DNA of 59,088 bases from Oscillatoriaceae cyanobacterium Prado104 (lineage in GTDB: Bacteria; Cyanobacteriota; Cyanobacteriia; Cyanobacteriales; Microcoleaceae): positions 1 through 59,088 of the forward strand of contig JALOON010000088.1 of the NCBI GenBank assembly GCA_025454405.1, read 5' to 3'. Shown here piece after piece: positions 54,396-59,088 of the stretch (position 1 is its first letter; each line of letters starts with the position of its first letter). Both the position numbers and the translations under genes were made by a program. The notes beneath the pieces are model-generated. The model was not told the origin of the DNA. It saw nothing but the letters and a program-made list of their open reading frames with translations, and searched no databases.

Positions 54396-55805
54396 TTAGG
54401 CTTCAACTTTCATCCTATCGAACAAATCCCAAATTAACCATTCAAGCGTCTTTTTAGCATGCACACAAAAACGGCTATCCAGCCCCCAAATACTTCCTGT
54501 TTCGTAATCTGCGTTTAAAGGACAACCACCACCACATATTCCTAGAGCAATACAATTTGCGCACTCTTTCATATTCAAAGGAGACCTTTTAGACCATTCT
54601 TGAAAAACCTCACTCTCACTTGGATCGAATTGGCTATCGTTGACATCTGTCACAAAATATTTACGCTCACTTAAATAGCCATGACAGATACCAACGTCTC
54701 CATTAGGTGCAATAGCAATTTGATTTCCACCAGCACATCCGCAATCAAAGGGATAGACTTCTTTTTTAGTAAAGCTATCTACTTTTCTCATGATTCTGTC
54801 TTCATAAATTCCTTTTTGTCGAAATATCTGAAATGCTTTAATAATACTTTGAGTGGCTTTTTCGTTGTAATTTTCTCCTGTTTGATAGCCGGGAACATTC
54901 AAAGCAATATTAAATGCTAGACTTTTCAGCTCTAATTTATTAACTATCAAATCTATAGTTTGATCGAAGCGATCTATACACTGCGGACTCAGCGTACATG
55001 AAATTCCTGCATCTACACCTTCTTGTTTGAGAGTTTCAATTCCTTTAATAACATCATCATAGACTGGTTTGCCATTTTGATATTGCCGACAAGAGTCTGT
55101 AACAGTCTTATCCCCATCCAAGGAAACCCCTACACTAACATTATATTTTTTCAGCATTTTAGCAATTGCTGGGGTCACAAGAGAACCATTTGTTACCAAA
55201 TTAATGATTGTTTTTTCAGGAATTTTTCCGCTTTTAATCCTATCCTCCACAGTTTCTAAGATATACTGAAGAGTATTGACATTGAGTAAGGGTTCGCCAC
55301 CATATAAAACAATTGTTTTCTGCTCTTCAAATAACTCGGGAACTAGAGAAATTAATCTGCAAAACATATCTAGCCCTTTTTTGGCTGTTTCTATCGTCAT
55401 GTGTGCAAAACGATATCCTTGAGAGATTCGGTTTTCAATAAAGCAGTATTTACACCCAAAATTACAGTTGTCTGTCAAAAGGAAGTAAGCAATAGAAATA
55501 TAAGGGTGACCCGTGTAGTGTGATTGAAACCAGTTTAATATTTCTCGATCCGTCTTGTCAGCATTAACTAAAATTTTAGCTGTTTCCAAATGAGAAATTA
55601 ATGTCATTAACTGTTCTTTTCTCTCTGCTTCTAGGGTGTCTGTTACTTGATTTAGTGTTTTTCCATTACCGAAACTTTTGAGGATAGGGACAATAGCGTT
55701 TTCCACAAAGATCGGCATTGATTTCAATGAGTTGTATAGAACACTTACGTCATTTCGCTCTAAGACATGGGTAAAATTTGACCATCTGTAAGATTTTGCA
55801 TTCAT
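54396..55805 (-). CDS. Radical SAM/SPASM peptide maturase
   Basis: The 469-residue protein has an N-terminal region (about 25-95) that could be a peptide-recognition winged helix. The radical SAM core has the cluster motif CNFGCKYC (Cys114, 118, 121), YGGEP (168-172), LVTNGSLV and SLDG. A C-terminal SPASM domain with Cys at 355, 357, 374, 415, 418, 424, 428 and 447 could hold two auxiliary clusters. Such enzymes cross-link ribosomal peptides. AGGAG precedes ATG 55805. The 59-codon Cys-rich gene 209 bp upstream on the same strand is its probable substrate. No transporter or protease gene is adjacent. Crosslink type (thioether to a non-alpha or alpha carbon, or other) is not predictable here. 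Confidence 0.93.
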   Translation of the reverse strand: MNAKSYRWSNFTHVLERNDVSVLYNSLKSMPIFVENAIVPILKSFGNGKTLNQVTDTLEAERKEQLMTLISHLETAKILVNADKTDREILNWFQSHYTGHPYISIAYFLLTDNCNFGCKYCFIENRISQGYRFAHMTIETAKKGLDMFCRLISLVPELFEEQKTIVLYGGEPLLNVNTLQYILETVEDRIKSGKIPEKTIINLVTNGSLVTPAIAKMLKKYNVSVGVSLDGDKTVTDSCRQYQNGKPVYDDVIKGIETLKQEGVDAGISCTLSPQCIDRFDQTIDLIVNKLELKSLAFNIALNVPGYQTGENYNEKATQSIIKAFQIFRQKGIYEDRIMRKVDSFTKKEVYPFDCGCAGGNQIAIAPNGDVGICHGYLSERKYFVTDVNDSQFDPSESEVFQEWSKRSPLNMKECANCIALGICGGGCPLNADYETGSIWGLDSRFCVHAKKTLEWLIWDLFDRMKVEA

Positions 55806-56014
55806 TATTTTACTTGACTCCTAATTTTTTTTGAGTTAGACGTTGTTGAAGAATCGGATAATGTTCAAATCAAAACTTACGCATTTATATAAGAATTACG
55901 TCTCAAGTAAATGCCTGCGAAGAATCTCAAACTATTATTCTGTCGTTCGGCCTACGTAAGTTCTCAAAGAAATTTATTTGCTATCATCTTTGTCTTAACA
56001 ACGTCAATTGTAAA

Positions 56015-56194
56015 TTACCAGGTTAGAGATTGACGAGGGGATCTATTCGACTTGCATTTACAACCATTACAGCTACATGTCGAAGCTAATTGGTTTGAAG
56101 TTTCCGCTCCTATTTTAGCAATAACTTTGGTGTAATCTGGGGCAGATGGGATAGCGAAGCCATTATATTTCAAGGAAGGTGTCATTGTATTCAT
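56015..56194 (-). CDS. Cys-rich RiPP precursor peptide candidate
   Basis: ATG 56194 with GGTGAGAG about 7 bp upstream opens 59 codons. The first 38 residues (MNTMTPSLKYNGFAIPSAPD..) look like a leader without Cys. The remainder contains Cys40, Cys42, Cys45 and Cys47 as CSCNGCKC, then a basic, Ser-rich tail ending in Trp. All four Cys of the peptide lie in eight residues. The gene sits directly upstream of, and collinear with, the radical SAM/SPASM maturase, the usual order for Cys-crosslinked RiPPs. It is too short for most gene callers. Function of the product is unknown. What I see is the ORF, its RBS and context; the RiPP role is inferred. Confidence 0.72.
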   Translation of the reverse strand: MNTMTPSLKYNGFAIPSAPDYTKVIAKIGAETSNQLASTCSCNGCKCKSNRSPRQSLTW

Positions 56195-56251
56195 ACAATA
56201 CTCTCACCATTACATTCTGAGATTGGATGTAAAAAGCGCTATTGCACTTTC

Positions 56252-56268
56252 TAATATGGTTTATATTA
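56252..56268. promoter_or_regulatory. TAATAT..ATATTA dyad upstream of the precursor gene
   Basis: TAATAT (56252) and ATATTA (56263) form a small dyad 58-74 bp upstream of the precursor ATG in an AT-rich stretch. It is a plausible -10/operator area for the precursor promoter, but unproven. Confidence 0.3.
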
Positions 56269-56349
56269 CATGATTAAATCTGTGTTGCAAATACCTATAA
56301 GTGTTATTATGTGGGAATTTTACAATTATTCACACGCTAAATTTTGTGG

Positions 56350-56423
56350 GATAAAGTGGGACTTACTTGCTCTAGTGGGAAAAAGTATGATAAAGTGGGA
56401 CTATCATTGAATAGCCCCACTTT
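56350..56423. promoter_or_regulatory. Repeated GTGGGA motifs and palindrome before the STAND gene
   Basis: The 14-mer GATAAAGTGGGACT occurs exactly at 56350-56363 and 56389-56402. The core AGTGGGA occurs again at 56374. The second copy also forms an inverted repeat: AAAGTGGGACTAT pairs with ATAGCCCCACTTT (12 of 13) across a short loop, ending 6 bp before the ATG. The layout suits an operator or a translational hairpin. Confidence 0.65.
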
Positions 56424-56428
56424 AATCT

Positions 56429-57784
56429 ATGGATATTCAGGAAGCTTTCAAATGGACTGACGAAAAGATTTTAGCGAAGACAGGGAAACATCTGGATTCA
56501 TTACAAAAGTCAATATTAGAAGGGGTTTGGCAACATCAAGATTATGAAGAAATCGCAGAAAACAATCAGCGCAGTTACGATCATGTCAAAAAAGAGGCAT
56601 GGAAATTATGGAAGCTTCTATCTGACGCGCTTGGAGAGGATGTTAAAAAATCTAATGTTTGTTCTTTGTTGGAAAAAGAGGGTTTAGCAAATTTTGCTAA
56701 TGTTGGGGTAGGTGAGTGCGTACAGATCGGTAATATTAATTTATGCGGTGACAATAAGCGATCGCCCTTTCCTAACTCTCCCCAAAACAAAGATCGATCG
56801 CCCATCATCAATTTAACCGACGCACCCGAATTAACAAGCTTTTACAACCGCACATCCGAACTCACTACCCTCAAACAATGGATTTTAGAAGCACAAACGC
56901 GATTAATTACGATATACGGCTTAAGTGAAATTGGCAAAAGTTCGATCGCCCTCAAACTCATCGAACAAATTCAAACTCAATTCGATTGCATTATTTGGCA
57001 AAGTCTCGCTAACACTCCCACACTCTCAACACTCCAAACCCAACTCAAACAATTTTTTTCGCGATCGCAACCAACCCCACTACCAACAATCCTCGATTAT
57101 TTTCGCTCCTCTCGTTGTTTGGTAATACTTGATGACCTGCATAATATATTTAGCAGCGGTCAATTAGCAGGTGAATATTTAGCCGAATATAAAGACTACA
57201 GTAAATTTTTCAAACAAATTGCCACATCATCTCACCAGAGTTGCTTAATCCTCCTCAGTTGGGAAAAACCCCGAGAAATCGCGACTTTAGAAGGAGAAAA
57301 CCGATCGACTCGCACCTTACACCTAAAAGGCTTAGGAGAACAATCCGAAGAAATATTCAAAGAACAAGGATTAACCGATGAAGAAAAATGGTCGGAATTA
57401 ATCGCGCTTTATCAAGGACATCCTTCCTGGTTAAACATCATGGCTTCAATAATTTTAGAATTATTTGACGGGAAGGTAGCCCGGTTTTTAGCCGAGGGAA
57501 ACGATCTCTATCTAGGGGATATAGAACCCCTTTTAGAATCTCAACTAGAGCGTTTATCGGAATCAGAAAAAAAGGTCAGCCACTGGTTAGCAAGTCAAGA
57601 TGACCCCGTAGATATTTCCCAAGCACCAGCAGATAGTGAATTATCCCGATCGCACTTGTGGCAAGCGATACAATCTTTAGCGCGGCGCGCCTTAGTAGAA
57701 AAAATGCAAATAGAAGGGCGATCGTTTTTTTTCCTCAATCCCGCATTCAAAGCATACCTTCAGTGCAAATTAAATCTTATATAA
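56429..57784 (+). CDS. STAND/NB-ARC NTPase with N-terminal vMAP-type HTH domain
   Basis: The 451-residue protein starts with a helical domain (1-75: FKWTDEKILAKTGKHLDSLQKSILEG..W, YEEIAENNQRSYDHVKKEAWKLWK) typical of cyanobacterial NB-ARC proteins, resembling a sigma-like HTH. The NTPase domain follows: P-loop IYGLSEIGKSS (162-172; the usual GMGGIGKT is altered), Walker B SRCLVILDDLH, and a winged-helix end. The common C-terminal WD40 or TPR sensor is missing; the frame stops after FFLNPAFKAYLQCKLNLI. It may need a partner for sensing or be a shortened paralogue. Start ATG 56429 lies just after the palindromic operator-like sequence and is divergent from the peptide precursor. Confidence 0.88.
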   Translation: MDIQEAFKWTDEKILAKTGKHLDSLQKSILEGVWQHQDYEEIAENNQRSYDHVKKEAWKLWKLLSDALGEDVKKSNVCSLLEKEGLANFANVGVGECVQIGNINLCGDNKRSPFPNSPQNKDRSPIINLTDAPELTSFYNRTSELTTLKQWILEAQTRLITIYGLSEIGKSSIALKLIEQIQTQFDCIIWQSLANTPTLSTLQTQLKQFFSRSQPTPLPTILDYFRSSRCLVILDDLHNIFSSGQLAGEYLAEYKDYSKFFKQIATSSHQSCLILLSWEKPREIATLEGENRSTRTLHLKGLGEQSEEIFKEQGLTDEEKWSELIALYQGHPSWLNIMASIILELFDGKVARFLAEGNDLYLGDIEPLLESQLERLSESEKKVSHWLASQDDPVDISQAPADSELSRSHLWQAIQSLARRALVEKMQIEGRSFFFLNPAFKAYLQCKLNLI

Positions 57785-57794
57785 TTCTCAAATT

Positions 57795-58379
57795 CTACTT
57801 CAACAACTGCTGCATAAAAGCATTCACCGCATCATATTGGTCGGCCATGCGCGAATAAAACTCGATCGAACGTAAATCCAACTCCGGCAAAAGTTCGCTC
57901 TTACTCACCAATTCATATCCCGTAGAACGCAAACAATAAACCGAAATTACACTATCCTCCCAAAACCAAACCTCCCGCACTCCAACCCGACGATAGATTT
58001 CCAGCGTATCAATTCCACCACTCGTTACTGTCACTTCAATTGCCAAATCTGGGACTGATTTGCGCGTACCCAAACAATAAGACTCATCTGGTTCTTTTCG
58101 CGCCCCTAATGCCTTCATCCCGATGGTTGTACTGCCGCGTCCGTAGAAACGAATGTTTTTCATTCGCATGTAAAGCTCTAAAAGCTGACCTAAAGTATTT
58201 CTAGGTTCTTCATGTTCCTCAGATAAAGGAGCCATAATTGCTAAACACCCATCCAAATAAGTTAAACGCGCCCCTGTTTGGGCCAAATCTGCATCCAATT
58301 TTTCCAAAGTCTCCCATGTCACGTTTGACAGGAAGGCCGCGCCTCTACCCAATCCTGCTTTAGAAATTGCGACAACCAT
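57795..58379 (-). CDS. Uma2 family protein (PD-(D/E)XK fold)
   Basis: The 194-residue protein has the Uma2 core: GARLTYLDGCLAIMAPLSEEHEEPR, the nuclease-like PDLAIEVTVTSGGIDTLEIYRRVGVREVWFWE, and a C-terminal ELDLRSIEFYSRM. The ATG at 58379 has AAGGTAAG upstream and is preferred over 58409. It converges with the STAND gene, 10 bp apart. It resembles the Uma2 at 15300 more than the two WD40-linked copies. Role unknown. Confidence 0.86.
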   Translation of the reverse strand: MVVAISKAGLGRGAAFLSNVTWETLEKLDADLAQTGARLTYLDGCLAIMAPLSEEHEEPRNTLGQLLELYMRMKNIRFYGRGSTTIGMKALGARKEPDESYCLGTRKSVPDLAIEVTVTSGGIDTLEIYRRVGVREVWFWEDSVISVYCLRSTGYELVSKSELLPELDLRSIEFYSRMADQYDAVNAFMQQLLK

Positions 58380-58430
58380 CTGACTTACCTTTCGATCTCG
58401 CTTTTCCATAATATAGCAATTGCCCTAAGG

Positions 58431-58511
58431 GTTTGTAGTAAGGACTTGAGTCCCGATCGACTAAAACTTTCGCTCGATCGGACTCTGCGGACTTGCGTCC
58501 TCACTACAAAC
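58431..58511. repeat. Dispersed inverted repeat copy next to Uma2
   Basis: GTTTGTAGTAAGGACTTGAG (58431) and the GCGGACTTGCGTCCTCACTA arm (from 58487) are inverted arms around a CGATCG-rich loop. Confidence 0.8.
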
Positions 58512-58605
58512 TTGACGATCGTTACACGATCGAACGCGATCTCAATGCCTTGCGATTTTTCTCACGTTACGCAATGATGCACGCAGAACTTACCCACGGG
58601 CGGCC

Positions 58606-58672
58606 AGAAACCGGGTTTTTTACAAAAATTATTCGTCGCAGCTAAAAGATTAGGTAAAAAACCCGGTTTCTT
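58606..58672. repeat. 67-bp GAAACCGGG palindromic element
   Basis: AGAAACCGGGTTTTTTACAA at the left and GTAAAAAACCCGGTTTCTT at the right are inverted ends of a 67-bp element, the same size and ends as the two tandem copies at 49291-49435. The rest of 58410-58955 holds the hairpins below and no gene. Confidence 0.85.
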
Positions 58673-58722
58673 CAATGTTGATGGTAATACTAAATTCGGG
58701 TTTAAAGTTCCCGTTCTTCTTA

Positions 58723-58740
58723 AGTCCGCGAAGGCGGACT
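58723..58740. terminator. AGTCCGC-GAAG-GCGGACT hairpin
   Basis: Exact 7-bp arms around a GAAG tetraloop, followed by TTGTTT. It has terminator geometry on the plus strand, but no plus-strand gene precedes it, so it may be a dispersed repeat. Confidence 0.4.
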
Positions 58741-58754
58741 TTGTTTGTATAGAT

Positions 58755-58804
58755 GAGGGTGAAAATCGAATGACGAGCGCAAGCACATTCGATTTTGCAC
58801 CCTC
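58755..58804. repeat. 50-bp stem-loop GAGGGTGAAAATCGAATG
   Basis: GAGGGTGAAAATCGAATG pairs with CATTCGATTTTGCACCCTC (one bulge) around a 13-nt loop, downstream of psbA. Confidence 0.7.
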
Positions 58805-58890
58805 ACAGGTTTCAACCGCCGAGTGATTTTACGGGTAACAAACTGCGATTTGATATAAATCCTAATACAAAAAAAGGATTTTTCCCAAAC

Positions 58891-58922
58891 AAAAAGCGCC
58901 CTCATTTCTGAGAGCGCTTTTT
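58891..58922 (-). terminator. psbA transcription terminator
   Basis: AAAAAGCGCCCTCA and TGAGAGCGCTTTTT form a strong hairpin with A/T tails on both sides, 33 bp after the psbA stop. On the minus strand it ends in a T-run, as expected of an intrinsic terminator. Confidence 0.85.
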
Positions 58923-58955
58923 GTTAGTTAAAAACTACCTATCTTAAGCTAAAAA

Positions 58956-59088
58956 TTAGCCGTTGATAGAAGGAGCAACCAAAGCCACAGGAGTAGTTTC
59001 AGCAGCAGCCAAGTCGAGCGGGAAGTTGTGAGCGTTGCGCTCGTGCATTACTTCCATACCCAAGTTAGCGCGGTTGATTACGTCTGCC
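58956..59088 (-). CDS. psbA: Photosystem II D1 protein, C-terminal part (partial)
   Basis: Forty-four codons of psbA are visible and the gene continues beyond the right edge. The sequence DVINRANLGMEVMHERNAHN carries the Glu and His residues that ligate the manganese cluster (D1 Glu333 and His332/His337 region). It ends in LDLAAAETTPVALVAPSING. The precursor is cleaved by CtpA after the Ala of DLA, exposing Ala344 as a Mn/Ca ligand, and the 16 or so residues after it are removed. Which psbA paralogue this is cannot be told from this fragment. Confidence 0.97.
   Translation of the reverse strand, partial: ADVINRANLGMEVMHERNAHNFPLDLAAAETTPVALVAPSING

Overview
The window comes from a filamentous cyanobacterium, most likely a Microcoleus/Oscillatoria-type member of the Oscillatoriales. 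The evidence is the dense GCGATCGC (HIP1-like) palindromes, two phycobiliprotein lyases, a biliverdin-forming heme oxygenase, the 3' end of psbA at the right edge, Uma2-family nucleases, WD40-STAND-type proteins and many heptanucleotide tandem repeats. The genus is an inference; no rRNA is present.

Layout. 1-17 kb is mostly housekeeping: CpcT and CpcS-type lyases, a membrane-anchored hypothetical, holA, a DUF1868 2H-phosphoesterase-like gene, cobL, a DUF1963 gene, ho1, gyrB interrupted by a 551-aa intein, miaA, an SMI1/KNR4 protein, a Uma2 protein and msrP. 17-22 kb holds a probable pseudokinase fused to a seven-bladed WD40 propeller, and a KefB-type antiporter with tandem USP domains. 22.3-30.5 kb is a minus-strand biosynthetic operon running condensation-carrier-thioesterase, ACP, AMP-ligase, AsnB, stand-alone NadE. 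A second NRPS-like protein (adenylation-carrier-thioesterase) lies alone at 49.9-52.7 kb. Its carrier-thioesterase half is a clear paralogue of the one in the operon.

33.2-44.0 kb is a minus-strand signalling array: an AAA-like/degenerate-GGDEF protein followed by two copies of the module [AAA-like ATPase, transmembrane segment, 14 WD40 repeats] + [N-terminally eroded Uma2]. In-frame C/G-rich repeat insertions sit inside both large proteins. 44.7-49.2 kb carries an acyltransferase, a chemoreceptor, a small membrane protein and ilvC.

53-58.4 kb is the most unusual stretch. A frameshifted RTX pseudogene is followed by a radical SAM/SPASM peptide maturase. Directly upstream of the maturase is a 59-codon gene with a good ribosome binding site whose C-terminal part contains Cys-Ser-Cys-Asn-Gly-Cys-Lys-Cys. 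I read the pair as a ribosomally made, cysteine-crosslinked peptide (RiPP) system. Divergent from it is a small STAND NTPase whose promoter carries direct repeats and a near-perfect palindrome.

Between the genes lie several dispersed repeat families: a GTAGTGAGGACT...AGTCCTCACTAC inverted repeat (about eight copies, one in each gap of the AMP-ligase/AsnB/NadE section of the operon), a 67-68 bp GAAACCGGG palindrome, and heptamer tandem arrays that recur in opposite orientations. I saw no tRNA, rRNA, CRISPR array or transposase.
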